From contig NZ_AP018290.1 of NCBI RefSeq assembly GCF_002368415.1, positions 7,679,717-7,743,716 of the forward strand: DNA of 64,000 bases, in the 5' to 3' direction. Positions 29,203-38,299 of the stretch are shown here, piece by piece. A program made the translations under genes and the position numbers. The stretch is from Calothrix sp. NIES-4105. Lineage in GTDB: Bacteria; Cyanobacteriota; Cyanobacteriia; Cyanobacteriales; Nostocaceae. Position 1 is the first letter of the stretch. Each line of letters starts with the position of its first letter. Under the pieces are notes generated by a model. That model was not told the origin of the DNA, did no database searches, and saw nothing but the letters and a program-made list of their open reading frames with translations.

Positions 29203-30072
29203 TTGATTACAGGAACAACCAAGCTTCTAGGTGTAATTGGACATCCAGTAGAGCATTCGCTATCACCTCGAATGCATAATGCTGCTATAGCACAGATGGG
29301 AATAGATTATGTTTATCTTCCCTTTCCAATCGCACCACATGATTTACAAGCTGCTTTAGACGGATTTGCGGCTATTGGTGTAGTGGGTTTTAGCGTTACA
29401 ATTCCCCATAAACAAACTATTATTCCTTTATTGTCTGAAGTATCGAGTCTGGCTCAATCTGTCGGTGCTGTTAACACAGTTGTTCGTAAAGATAATCAAT
29501 GGATTGGTACGAACACTGACGTTGAAGGATTTATTTCTCCACTGCAATCTACATATAACCGTGATTGGAGCCAAACTACAGCAGTTATTTTAGGTAATGG
29601 AGGAGCAGCACGCGCGGTTGTTGCGGGGTGCGTGCAGCTAGGTTGTGCCGAAATTCATGTAATTGGACGTAATTTAAATAAATTAGTCGCTTTTCATGAA
29701 AGTTGGGATAATTCGTTACGAGCAAGTCATTTACATGTACATCACTGGGATAAGCTTCCAAAATATATCCCACAAGCTAATTTACTCGTTAATACAACAC
29801 CTATTGGCATGTATCCTCATATAGATGAGGCACCTTTAACTAGCGAAGAAATGCAACACTTACCAGTCGGCGCCATCGCTTATGATTTGACTTATAATCC
29901 TAACCCAACAAAATTTCTCAAACTAGCCAAACTTGTCGAAACTGTAACTATTAATGGTTTAGAGATGCTAGTTCAACAAGGCGCCGCTGCGTTAAAAATT
30001 TGGCTAGAACGCGAAACGGTACCTGTTGATGTTATGCGTGAGTCTCTAATTGAAGCGCTAAGTGCTAAGTAG
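29203..30072 (+). CDS. aroE: Shikimate 5-dehydrogenase
   Basis: A 289-residue enzyme that reduces 3-dehydroshikimate with NADPH in aromatic amino-acid synthesis. Seen: substrate motif SLSPRMHNAAI, catalytic Lys in TIPHKQ, Asp in NTDVEGF, and the NADP-binding GNGGAARAV. TTG start at 29203, with no in-frame ATG before the first conserved strand (LLGVIGHPVEHS). Confidence 0.96.
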   Translation: MITGTTKLLGVIGHPVEHSLSPRMHNAAIAQMGIDYVYLPFPIAPHDLQAALDGFAAIGVVGFSVTIPHKQTIIPLLSEVSSLAQSVGAVNTVVRKDNQWIGTNTDVEGFISPLQSTYNRDWSQTTAVILGNGGAARAVVAGCVQLGCAEIHVIGRNLNKLVAFHESWDNSLRASHLHVHHWDKLPKYIPQANLLVNTTPIGMYPHIDEAPLTSEEMQHLPVGAIAYDLTYNPNPTKFLKLAKLVETVTINGLEMLVQQGAAALKIWLERETVPVDVMRESLIEALSAK

Positions 30073-30078
30073 TTGTAG

Positions 30079-30095
30079 GGTGGGCACTGCCCACC
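30079..30095. repeat. REP-like palindrome, family 1
   Basis: GGTGGGCACTGCCCACC with a GTAG foot, six bases after the aroE stop. Confidence 0.8.
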
Positions 30096-30121
30096 TTACG
30101 AGGTGCGGAGTTATAAAATAT

Positions 30122-30159
30122 ACTCAGCACTCAGCACTCAGCACTCAGCACTCAGCACT
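30122..30159. repeat. Heptamer array (actcagc)5
   Basis: Five perfect tandem actcagc units, between converging aroE and NUDIX genes and ending at the NUDIX stop codon. Confidence 0.9.
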
Positions 30160-30160
30160 T

Positions 30161-30709
30161 TTAACTTAAATATTTTTGTGCTAATAGAAAACTTGAAATC
30201 GATTTGGCATCGATAGGTTCACCTTCAAAAATAGCCTTTTCTAACTCTTCTTGACTCCAAAGCAGTACTTCAATGTCTTCGTCTTCGTCTTGTAAGGGTG
30301 GTTTTTCAAGCTTCTCTAAATCAGTTGCTAGAAATGCGTAAATAATTTCATCTGAATAACCCGGCGCCAGAAAAAATTCGCCGAGTTTCTGCCATTGGTT
30401 CGCACGATAACCTGTTTCTTCTTCGATTTCGCGTTTTACTGTTTCTAGCGGGTCTTCGTTTACTTCTAAGGTGCCAGCAGGAAATTCGATTATTCTTCCG
30501 CTTACGGCAAAACGATATTGACGCACAAGTACAAACTTACCCTCTGAAGTGACGGGAACTGCTAGGGCACCTCCTGGGTGACGAATACACTCCCAATCAC
30601 CCTCAACTTGATTAGGTAAACGCAAACGATTAACTTCAAAATCAAACTTGCGTCCCTTATAGAATAAACGCTGTTTCAGCAGTTGCGGTAATTCTCTACC
30701 TAATGGCAT
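30161..30709 (-). CDS. NUDIX hydrolase (ADP-ribose pyrophosphatase type)
   Basis: A 182-residue protein with the full NUDIX box GTLEVNEDPLETVKREIEEETGY (~residues 79-101), whose Glu residues bind the metal. FLAPGYSDEIIYAFLA downstream is typical of ADP-ribose/ADP-sugar pyrophosphatases. Probably cleans up nucleotide sugars in the cytoplasm. It lies 86 bases downstream of folK on the same strand and may be co-transcribed with it. Confidence 0.9.
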   Translation of the reverse strand: MPLGRELPQLLKQRLFYKGRKFDFEVNRLRLPNQVEGDWECIRHPGGALAVPVTSEGKFVLVRQYRFAVSGRIIEFPAGTLEVNEDPLETVKREIEEETGYRANQWQKLGEFFLAPGYSDEIIYAFLATDLEKLEKPPLQDEDEDIEVLLWSQEELEKAIFEGEPIDAKSISSFLLAQKYLS

Positions 30710-30795
30710 AATTAGTCAACTTTGTTTCAAAATACACAGACGCACCCGGAGATAAGCATATAGTAGATACTTATCTACATTAAGGTTAGGTAAAA

Positions 30796-31281
30796 TTACT
30801 TGCCTTCTTTGCGTACATCACAACAGTTTACATCTTTAATCAGCTCTTTAATCGCCAAACCTGAAACTGGGTCTATCCAATCTGGTGCAATTTCTGCAAG
30901 TGGTACTAGCACAAACGCGCGTTCTCGCATCCGAGGATGAGGAATTTGTAATTTCGATGTTTCGATTATTCGGTTTGAGTATAATAATATATCTAAATCA
31001 AGGGTACGGGCGCCCCAACGCTCATTCCGTGTGCGACCAAAATTGTTTTCAATTTTTAACAATATTTCTAGCAGTAATTCTGGTATCATTTCGACTTGCA
31101 ATAGAGCGCAACCGTTTAGATAATCAGGCTGTGGTGGACCAACTGCTTTGGTACGATACAAACTCGATTTGGAAAGTACTTCTATTCCAGGCGTTTGGGC
31201 TAGTGCATCAATCGCTCCTGATATAATCGTGTGACTATCACCAATATTGCCCCCTAAAGCAATCGCTGTATTCGCGCTCAT
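30796..31281 (-). CDS. folK: HPPK, folate biosynthesis pyrophosphokinase
   Basis: A 161-residue enzyme that transfers pyrophosphate from ATP to 6-hydroxymethyl-7,8-dihydropterin. Diagnostic segments: ALGGNIGDS at the start, SSLYRTKAVGPPQPDYLNG, RNERWGARTLDLDILLYSN with the Mg-binding aspartates, and PHPRMRERAFVLVPL. Full length. Start at 31281. Confidence 0.96.
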   Translation of the reverse strand: MSANTAIALGGNIGDSHTIISGAIDALAQTPGIEVLSKSSLYRTKAVGPPQPDYLNGCALLQVEMIPELLLEILLKIENNFGRTRNERWGARTLDLDILLYSNRIIETSKLQIPHPRMRERAFVLVPLAEIAPDWIDPVSGLAIKELIKDVNCCDVRKEGK

Positions 31282-31505
31282 TATTAACCATTCGTTACCT
31301 TTTCTCGCTTATGCTCTATTTCAAATAATTAGTAAAATTAATGTATTTCATTTTACTAAACCTTCTTGAAAAAATCATATGTAAGTGTTAAAAAACAGTA
31401 TATATTTAAACTTTAATAGAATGTTATACTAACACGAACATAGTGCTTCGATTCAAAAGTTTTAATTATCGGTTAATTAGCAACTGCTTGGTATGAGGAA
31501 CTGAC

Positions 31506-34127
31506 GTGCTTAAGTTTACCTCTTGGTTCAAAGATAAAACGAACTTGAGTGATACGCATAGAGACAATTCGGAGTCGCCATCAGGCGATGTTCAACTTCA
31601 TAATGAGGAATCATTGGAGTTGAAAACTGATGAAGAGGAACCAAGGAAGCAAGGCAAAGGTAAGCAGTTGCTTCATAAAGTCGGGAGAGTGTCATCTACT
31701 ATAATTTCCAAACTCCCAGGACACCCTAAACCGCTTTATCGTCGCTTCTGGTTCATCGCTTTCTTAGGTTTAGGTGGTGGCGCCATTGCGGTCGCTAATC
31801 AAATTTCGTCTATCGACCGAAATTTACCTCCAACTTCTGAACTCAATAGCTTAGTACGCGAGCAAACGCTGACTATTAAAGCTGCTGATGGAACGATTTT
31901 ACAACAGTCTGGACCAGCTACGCGCGAACAGTTAGCTCTCTCAGATATTCCTGAAAAACTCAAGAAAGCTTTTATTGCTTCTGAAGACCGACGCTTTGAC
32001 AAGCACAACGGTGTTGATGCTCAAGGTATCGCTCGTGCGATGGTCAATAATTTACGCTCGCAAAATGTCGTTGAAGGTGGTAGTACTATTACCCAGCAGT
32101 TAGCGCGCATTCTTTTCTTGAAGCAAGAAAAAACGATGTTGCGTAAGGTTAGGGAAGTTCGTTTAGCTCAAAAAATGGAGAGAGAACTAAGCAAAGACAA
32201 GATTTTAGAACGATATTTAAATCTTGTTTATCTTGGTTCCGGCGCCTATGGTGTTGCAGATGCTTCTTGGGTATATTTTAGTAAGCCAGTAGGCGAACTA
32301 ACTTTAGGAGAAATGGCTACTATTGCTGGTTTGGCGCCTGCACCTAGTGTATATGCTCCGGATCGAAACCCTGAAGCAGCAAAAGTGCGTCGCAATTTAG
32401 TATTGCAGCGAATGCTTGAAGATGGTGTAATTACTGCTGCCGAAAGAGAACAAGCAGTAAATGAACCGCTAACTGTTAAATCTAGCGTACCCAAACGCTT
32501 AGAAGTTGAAGCACCTTATTTTACTAGTTTTGTTCAGAAAGAACTGCCGAAGTACGTACCAAGCGAAGTTATTGAAGCTGGTGGGTTAACCGTAGAAACG
32601 ACTCTCAACCCAACGATGCAAGCAGCAGCTGACAAAGCAGTAGCTAAAACATTGCGAAATCAAGGACGCTGGGAAAACTTTAAGCAGGCAGCACTCGTAT
32701 CAATTGACCCTCGCACCGGCGAAATCAAAGCGATGGTGGGTGGCAAAGATTTTGGTAAATACCAATTTAACCGCGTCACTCAAGCGCAGCGACAACCGGG
32801 TTCAACTTTTAAGGGATTTGTTTACGCGACTGCAATTGCGACTGGCATGAGTCCTTATAATAATTTTGAAGACAGCCCGTTAGTAATAGACGGTTACGAA
32901 CCAAAGAATTTTGACGAGGGTTTTCGCGGTACGCTCGATATGCAAACTGCCCTTACCAAGTCAATTAATATTGTCGCAGTGCGAATTTTGATGAAAGTTG
33001 GTTTTAATCCAGTCATCGACCTCGCTCATAAAATGGGCATTAAATCTGAACTTCAACCAATATATTCCTTGGCACTTGGTTCGTCTGAAGTTAATTTGCT
33101 TGAGCTAACTAGTGCTTACGGTAGTTTTGCCACTGAAGGAGTTCATAACGAAGTTCACGGTATTACCCGTATTCTTAATCGTCGAGGTGAGGAAATTTGG
33201 AAAGCAAATTTCACACCTGTTCGCGCGCTTGACTCTGATAGCGCTAATATTACAACTTCGATGTTAAGAAATGTCGTTACATCTGGCACTGGTGGACCAG
33301 CACAGTTAGATGACCGTCCAGTAGCAGGTAAAACTGGAACAACTGATGAAGCTCGTGATTTGTGGTTTATTGGTTTTATTCCACAACTTGTTACCGGAGT
33401 TTGGTTAGGTAACGATAATAACAATGTTACTTACGGAAGTAGTGCTTCAGCTGCTTACACTTGGCACGAGTTTATGGAACAAGCAGTAAAGGGAATGCCT
33501 GTTGAAAAATTCCCTGCACGTCCTAAACTCGAAGGTCGTAAGGGCACTATTAAAGCTGAACCAATCAAAGGTAGACGAGTTGTCAACCGCGCATTTTCTG
33601 ATCAAGACAGAAGAGATGATGATAATTCTGGTGATGATTCTTCAAGACGGTCGAGAAGACGCAGAAGTAGCCGGGTAAGTTCTGACGACAATAATAACGA
33701 TAATAATAACAATAACAATAACAATAACGAACAATCATCAAGAAGGCGCCGACGCTCGTTCACTAGCCAAAGTTTCCAGCAAGACAACTCGGACTCTACG
33801 CCACGTCGTCGCAGACGGCGTAGTCGAAGCGATGATTCTAATTCGTCGAACAGCACCTCAAGCAGAAGCTCAGATTCCTCCGAGTCTCGTCCACGGCGCC
33901 GACTTTTCCGTTCCGAAAATTCTGATTCGTCTTCGTCGTCATCACAGTCAACAAGGTCACGTCGTCGAAGCTCAGATTCAGATAGCAGCAGTTCTAGACC
34001 CTCTCGTAGAAGGAATACAGGTGCTGGTTCGGGTTCAAGAAGTGGCAACTCAAGTGGCACCGAATCCTCACCAAGCACACCTTCATGGCGTGAGCGCTTA
34101 AGACCGACTGGCGGTTCCGATGGATAA
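31506..34127 (+). CDS. Class A penicillin-binding protein (PBP1A-type) with Arg/Ser-rich tail
   Basis: An 873-residue bifunctional peptidoglycan synthase. One membrane helix spans ~82-98. The GT51 glycosyltransferase has catalytic Glu160 in SEDRRFDKHNGVD. The transpeptidase has Ser433 in GSTFK, then SIN and KTGTTDEARD (~608). GTG start at 31506. From ~690 the protein becomes a 180-residue tail of Arg, Ser, Asp and an Asn run. The C-terminal side is periplasmic, so this basic tail probably contacts peptidoglycan or anionic polymers; that is inference. Confidence 0.95.
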   Translation: MLKFTSWFKDKTNLSDTHRDNSESPSGDVQLHNEESLELKTDEEEPRKQGKGKQLLHKVGRVSSTIISKLPGHPKPLYRRFWFIAFLGLGGGAIAVANQISSIDRNLPPTSELNSLVREQTLTIKAADGTILQQSGPATREQLALSDIPEKLKKAFIASEDRRFDKHNGVDAQGIARAMVNNLRSQNVVEGGSTITQQLARILFLKQEKTMLRKVREVRLAQKMERELSKDKILERYLNLVYLGSGAYGVADASWVYFSKPVGELTLGEMATIAGLAPAPSVYAPDRNPEAAKVRRNLVLQRMLEDGVITAAEREQAVNEPLTVKSSVPKRLEVEAPYFTSFVQKELPKYVPSEVIEAGGLTVETTLNPTMQAAADKAVAKTLRNQGRWENFKQAALVSIDPRTGEIKAMVGGKDFGKYQFNRVTQAQRQPGSTFKGFVYATAIATGMSPYNNFEDSPLVIDGYEPKNFDEGFRGTLDMQTALTKSINIVAVRILMKVGFNPVIDLAHKMGIKSELQPIYSLALGSSEVNLLELTSAYGSFATEGVHNEVHGITRILNRRGEEIWKANFTPVRALDSDSANITTSMLRNVVTSGTGGPAQLDDRPVAGKTGTTDEARDLWFIGFIPQLVTGVWLGNDNNNVTYGSSASAAYTWHEFMEQAVKGMPVEKFPARPKLEGRKGTIKAEPIKGRRVVNRAFSDQDRRDDDNSGDDSSRRSRRRRSSRVSSDDNNNDNNNNNNNNNEQSSRRRRRSFTSQSFQQDNSDSTPRRRRRRSRSDDSNSSNSTSSRSSDSSESRPRRRLFRSENSDSSSSSSQSTRSRRRSSDSDSSSSRPSRRRNTGAGSGSRSGNSSGTESSPSTPSWRERLRPTGGSDG

Positions 34128-34234
34128 ATAACGTAAATATTTGTTATTTATCGACCGATAAATAGTACAATTGGAAAATATACAAGGTTCTCGATTTTCT
34201 TCAAAATCTGGAATCTCACACCCAATAACAATAT

Positions 34235-34271
34235 ACCCGCACCAACAATATTAGTTAGCGCGGGTTTTTTA
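34235..34271 (+). terminator. Terminator after the PBP gene
   Basis: ACCCGC and GCGGGT arms around an AT-rich loop, followed by TTTTT. It lies in the 287-base spacer before the Psb35-like gene, which holds no other feature. Confidence 0.7.
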
Positions 34272-34414
34272 CTCTTCTTGTCTTCCTTAAGAAATTAAAA
34301 TCTCTTTCTACGGTACTTTTGCCTATTCACTCTCCTGGGAGATGTAATCAGAGTGTAATTTTTATACGGTCATAAGTAACTAAGTAACGCAGTTAACAAC
34401 AGGAAAACATACTT

Positions 34415-34642
34415 ATGTACTTATTCATCGAAGCAGCAGGCGCCGTATCTCAGGCACCTAGTTTTCCCACAGCCTCAATTGCAGTTTATGTAATTGGTTT
34501 CATCGCAGCTGTAACAATCGGCTCAATTGCTTGGTATAACTCAAAGCGTCCTGTAGGTTGGGAAGATAAAGAACGTCCAAGCGTTGTACCTAAAGTTGAA
34601 AAAGATGAAACCCCAGGCATTGGAGAACCCAAAGCTGAATAA
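34415..34642 (+). CDS. Psb35-like photosystem II assembly protein
   Basis: A 75-residue protein with a single membrane helix (IAVYVIGFIAAVTIGSIAWYNS) followed by the conserved NSKRPVGWEDKERPSVVPKV, which I recognise from the Psb35 (Ssl2148-type) family linked to the CP47 assembly module. An AACAGGAAAA ribosome-binding site lies upstream. A short thylakoid membrane protein is certain; the family name is less so. Confidence 0.7.
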   Translation: MYLFIEAAGAVSQAPSFPTASIAVYVIGFIAAVTIGSIAWYNSKRPVGWEDKERPSVVPKVEKDETPGIGEPKAE

Positions 34643-34679
34643 AGTGATTAGTTATGAGTTATGAGTGATGAGTTACTAC

Positions 34680-34713
34680 TCAATACTCAGCACTCAGCAC
34701 TCAGCACTCATTA
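34680..34713. repeat. Heptamer array (actcagc)
   Basis: About four tandem units between converging psb35-like and terB-like genes, ending at the latter's stop codon. Confidence 0.85.
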
Positions 34714-35142
34714 CTAATTCTGTATTTCAATCCAACGACGATAAAGTTTTTGGATTTGCTTAAGAATTGTGTCTGCTACAGGTTTCTTTGAATCATCGTC
34801 CCCAGATAATTTCAGCAGCTTACTTAATAACTTTGCTTCTTCAGTCGCAACGTCACCGTCACTATATATCAACCCGCTAATAGACTCGATTAACTTTTGA
34901 CAGTCTTCATGAGTCGGATGTTCTCCTAAGTACTCATGTACCCAATCATAAAACTCATTTGGTTTTACTGATAAGAATTCATACAGAAACGGTCTAATCT
35001 CTGGGTCGTTCGCTAAATTGTTCGCAGTTGCGATTTGGTGCAGATATTTACGTTCTTCAGGTTGAATTATACCGTCAATCCATGCGGCGCCTATCAGTAT
35101 TTTTACATGTGTTTTTACACTCGAATCTGTCATCATATACAC
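34714..35142 (-). CDS. TerB-family protein
   Basis: A 142-residue all-helical protein with two TerB-like halves: VKILIGAAWIDGIIQPEERKYLHQIA and LIYSDGDVATEEAKLLSKLL, each with the acidic D-G-x-x-x-x-E signature. TerB-like domains bind metal and act in stress or membrane-linked complexes; the precise role here is unknown. Monocistronic on the minus strand. Confidence 0.85.
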   Translation of the reverse strand: MYMMTDSSVKTHVKILIGAAWIDGIIQPEERKYLHQIATANNLANDPEIRPFLYEFLSVKPNEFYDWVHEYLGEHPTHEDCQKLIESISGLIYSDGDVATEEAKLLSKLLKLSGDDDSKKPVADTILKQIQKLYRRWIEIQN

Positions 35143-35199
35143 GATTGCCTTTATGAGTGGATTTCACCTTGATGTAATCCTAACAACACAAGCAAGCTT

Positions 35200-36531
35200 T
35201 TACTGATAATCGTTTGATTTTCTTAACCGCACTATAAAAAAGCCATCCATATTATATTGATGTGGCAACACTTTTAAGGTGCCTTGCGATGTCGAATACT
35301 TGTGTACTACAGAATTAATACTTGGCGGCTCAATTTTCCAATCAGAGTTTGCAGCTAAAAACGACTCAATCACGGCTTCGTTTTCGAGTGGATGTAATGT
35401 ACAAGTAGCATAAACTAGCACACCGCCTGGTTTTACATATTTTGCAGTGTTTGATAATAGTTCGCGTTGGAGTGTAGCCAGTTCTTCAACGCTTTGAGGA
35501 GTTTGGCGCCATCGTGCATCTGCATGACGGTGTAGAGTGCCTAACCCAGAACAAGGCGCATCAAGTAAAACGCGGTCAGCAGTATTAATAAACTGTGAAA
35601 AACTCCGGCTATCTCCAGTAATAATTTCTATTGATTTTAATTGTAAGCGGTGGGCATTTTCTTCGAGTTTACGAAGCCGCGAGGCAGTACGGTCACAAGC
35701 CCATATTTTACCAGAGTCGTGCATCAGTTCGGCGATATGAGTTGTTTTTCCACCCGGCGCCGCACAAGCATCAATTATGCATTCTCCTGGTTGCGGGTCT
35801 AGTAAATGAGCGACTAGCTGCGCGCTGCTATCTTGTACAGTCCACCAACCCTGAGCATAACCAGGTAAATTTTGGATGGCGCCGCTGCTACGAGTTAAAC
35901 GTAAAGCTTGGGGTAAACTAAGTTTTTCATATTCGACATTCGCATCTTGAAACGCTTGTTCAACTTCTGTAATAGTTGTACGAAGCAAGTTGACTCGTAA
36001 ATCAATAGTTGGTGTTTGGTTCATCCATTGGCATAACTTTTCAGTCTCTTCTTCACCAAACTGTTCTACCCACACTTCAATTATCCAATCAGGGAAGCTA
36101 TATAAAATTCCTAAACCCTTGTGTTCATCCTTTTCTCCCTCGCGTATATAAGTTCGTAACATTCCATTCACGACTCCCGCGAGTTGTGCAAAACCGTTTG
36201 TGCGTGCGAGTTCTACAGTTGTGTTAACTGCGGCAGAAGCGGGGATACGGTCTTGGTATATTAATTGGTACAAACCTATATGTAAAATGGTACGCAGGTC
36301 TTTTGGTTGTTGGTGAGCTTTCTTTTTTCCAAGTTGGTCTATTAAATAGTCAAGCGTTCGTTGGCGCCGAACACATCCATAAACTAATTCGGTGACAAGG
36401 CGCCGCTCGTTATCAGGTAAATTAGATTTTGGATTAAATTTTTTCAATGCACGGTCAAGAGCAACATCAACAAAGGCGCCGTTATGGACATCACGCAAAG
36501 CAATAAAAGCAATTTGACGAGCAGAAGACAT
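35200..36531 (-). CDS. rsmB: 16S rRNA (cytosine-967 C5) methyltransferase
   Basis: A 443-residue protein. Residues 1-~140 form a NusB-like RNA-binding domain (ARQIAFIALRDVHNGAFVDVALDRAL). The rest is a SAM-dependent RNA m5C methyltransferase with DACAAPGGKTTHIAEL (SAM site), DAPCSGLGTLHRHADARW and YATCTLHPLENE, the two carrying the catalytic and release cysteines. Full length. Confidence 0.96.
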   Translation of the reverse strand: MSSARQIAFIALRDVHNGAFVDVALDRALKKFNPKSNLPDNERRLVTELVYGCVRRQRTLDYLIDQLGKKKAHQQPKDLRTILHIGLYQLIYQDRIPASAAVNTTVELARTNGFAQLAGVVNGMLRTYIREGEKDEHKGLGILYSFPDWIIEVWVEQFGEEETEKLCQWMNQTPTIDLRVNLLRTTITEVEQAFQDANVEYEKLSLPQALRLTRSSGAIQNLPGYAQGWWTVQDSSAQLVAHLLDPQPGECIIDACAAPGGKTTHIAELMHDSGKIWACDRTASRLRKLEENAHRLQLKSIEIITGDSRSFSQFINTADRVLLDAPCSGLGTLHRHADARWRQTPQSVEELATLQRELLSNTAKYVKPGGVLVYATCTLHPLENEAVIESFLAANSDWKIEPPSINSVVHKYSTSQGTLKVLPHQYNMDGFFIVRLRKSNDYQ

Positions 36532-36586
36532 TAAATTTAATTTTTTTTAATTTATATACACCATCATAAAATACACGAAAATACAC

Positions 36587-36614
36587 GTAGAGACGTTACA
36601 TGTAACGTCTCTAC
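36587..36614. repeat. Perfect 28-bp palindrome (GTAGAGACG family)
   Basis: Fully symmetric about 36600/36601, from GTAGAGACGTTACA outward. It shares its arms with the copy inside atzE (2478). Confidence 0.9.
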
Positions 36615-36623
36615 AACAATCTG

Positions 36624-36799
36624 TAAGGGCGGGTTAACAAATATCCTAGTTATAAACAAAAAATATCTATAAACCCGCCCCAACTCCTGTAAGGGCGGGT
36701 TAACCAATATCCTAGTTATAAACAAAAAATATCTATAAACCCGCCCCAACCAAAGTAAAGGCGGGTTAACCAATATCTATAAACCCGCCCCAACTCCTG
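36624..36799. repeat. Three tandem hairpin repeats (gggcgggtt / aacccgccc)
   Basis: Two copies of a 66-base unit at 36624 and 36690 and a shortened one at 36756. Each has gggcgggtt and aacccgccc arms around an AT-rich middle with atatcctagttataaac. The third lacks an internal ~22 bases. Related single copies occur at 51774 and 61672. Confidence 0.88.
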
Positions 36800-36820
36800 C
36801 CCCAACCAAGATCCAAAATC

Positions 36821-38278
36821 CTAATACCGTACAGCATCAACAACGCTACCAATTTCAAACTCACACGCGCGTGATACAAGTTCTTGGGGTAATTCTTCAA
36901 AGCTAACCAAAGGTAAGTGTTGAGGATTTTCGATAAGTTCTTTTGCAAGCAAATAGCCGGCAATAGTCCAGGTTTGGTACTTGCGAGCTTGTTTACCAAT
37001 CAATCTTCCCTTCTTACCATCGTAGTACTCAACCCATTCATCGTTCTTCAAACGTGGAGCTGCAACAGCAATTGCTTTTTTAGCAAGGTCAATACGGTTT
37101 GTTTTCACAGCAGCAGCAGCTAACATCCACAGTAAAACAGGCCAGCTTCCTGCGTTGTGATACGACCAAGGAATATTCTTAGGGTCACATCCAGTCACAA
37201 TTCGATATTCTTCACCTTCCAAAGCAGGGAAGCAAATTTTCATCGGCATGTCTCCAACTAAATTATCCCAGCGTTGGTCTACCAAATTCATAATCGCTTG
37301 CGATTGGTCTTCAGTAGCTAGTTCTGAAATAATTGCCATCAAGTTACCGAGTGAGAAGAACCGTGTATCGAGTTGTGACGGTCCAACGTTACCTGCTAGA
37401 TAACCACCATTCATAGGTAGCCATTTGTCTAGTTCGTAATAAGGAAGCGAATCACTATATATATTGAATAAATTTACTGCCGCTTTTCCATACTCTTCAC
37501 CTTTAAAGCGGTAAATTGCATTCAGACGGTTAATATCGATCCAGTAGTGCTGACGAATATGAGCGCACAACAGTGGTAAACGATTATCAATAGCTGCAAC
37601 AATATTTTCGTTATACTCAGATACTAATAGTTCGCGCGCGGCACGTAGTGAAGCATAAAATAAAGCTTGAATTTCTAGCGGATGTCCATAAATTCCCATC
37701 CGACGGTCAATCATGCAGGCGCCATCTGGTACCAAGAGCGTTGGGTACATGTCAAAACGGTTAGCCAAACATAATTCAACAATTAATTTGATGCCAGTTT
37801 GAAATTCGGGTTGATAAGCAAAACAGTAGTCTTTGGTTGCCACTACATACGCGCGCAACAAAATAATCCACCATAAGCAGGAATCCACAGGTGTCACTCT
37901 TGCGATAGCATGTTCACCAAAGTCGGCATCAAGGTATTCTTGCCCGTCGATTGACACAACCTTAAAACTAGCGGGCATTAATCCGCGCGCTGGTTTGTAA
38001 GCGTCGAGTTCTCGTTCTTTAGGTTGCAACTTTAGAGTTTCTTCGAGGAAGTTACGAACAATATCAGTTCTACCCTTCATTAAAAATATCAGAGCAGATG
38101 ACACAAAATCGCGTACAAATACTTGGTCATAATTTAGAGCTTCTGTTGAATTATCAAAAGCCGCTACCGTCCCAATTGGGCGCCCTTGATAATAAACAAT
38201 AGATTTTTCTAAAGCGTCCCAAGCTTCGCTATCGATATCGGTGCCTTTTACTGTCGTTGTTAAGTCCTTAAGTTGCAT
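36821..38278 (-). CDS. GH100 alkaline/neutral invertase
   Basis: A ~485-residue cytoplasmic enzyme that hydrolyses sucrose to glucose and fructose. Typical GH100 segments: [64 protein letters not shown] and [17 protein letters not shown], with catalytic Asp/Glu within these blocks. Start placed at the ATG of MQLKDLTTT (38278), because AAGGAGT lies ten bases before it. The longer frame begins at a TTG that overlaps that ribosome-binding site. Confidence 0.93.
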   Translation of the reverse strand: MQLKDLTTTVKGTDIDSEAWDALEKSIVYYQGRPIGTVAAFDNSTEALNYDQVFVRDFVSSALIFLMKGRTDIVRNFLEETLKLQPKERELDAYKPARGLMPASFKVVSIDGQEYLDADFGEHAIARVTPVDSCLWWIILLRAYVVATKDYCFAYQPEFQTGIKLIVELCLANRFDMYPTLLVPDGACMIDRRMGIYGHPLEIQALFYASLRAARELLVSEYNENIVAAIDNRLPLLCAHIRQHYWIDINRLNAIYRFKGEEYGKAAVNLFNIYSDSLPYYELDKWLPMNGGYLAGNVGPSQLDTRFFSLGNLMAIISELATEDQSQAIMNLVDQRWDNLVGDMPMKICFPALEGEEYRIVTGCDPKNIPWSYHNAGSWPVLLWMLAAAAVKTNRIDLAKKAIAVAAPRLKNDEWVEYYDGKKGRLIGKQARKYQTWTIAGYLLAKELIENPQHLPLVSFEELPQELVSRACEFEIGSVVDAVRY

Positions 38279-38299
38279 CGCTAAATAACTCCTTTTCAA

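Noticed and set aside
33602-34078. 158-residue Leu/Glu/Arg-rich minus-strand frame
   Set aside because: Antisense shadow of the Arg/Ser tail of the PBP; no start signals and biased composition.
36564-36773. 69-residue minus-strand frame
   Set aside because: Translates the tandem hairpin units, as shown by its repeated WLGRVYRYFLFITRI-type segments.
36624-36799. CRISPR-like array
   Set aside because: Units are contiguous 66-base copies with conserved interiors, no unique spacers, and no cas genes are present.
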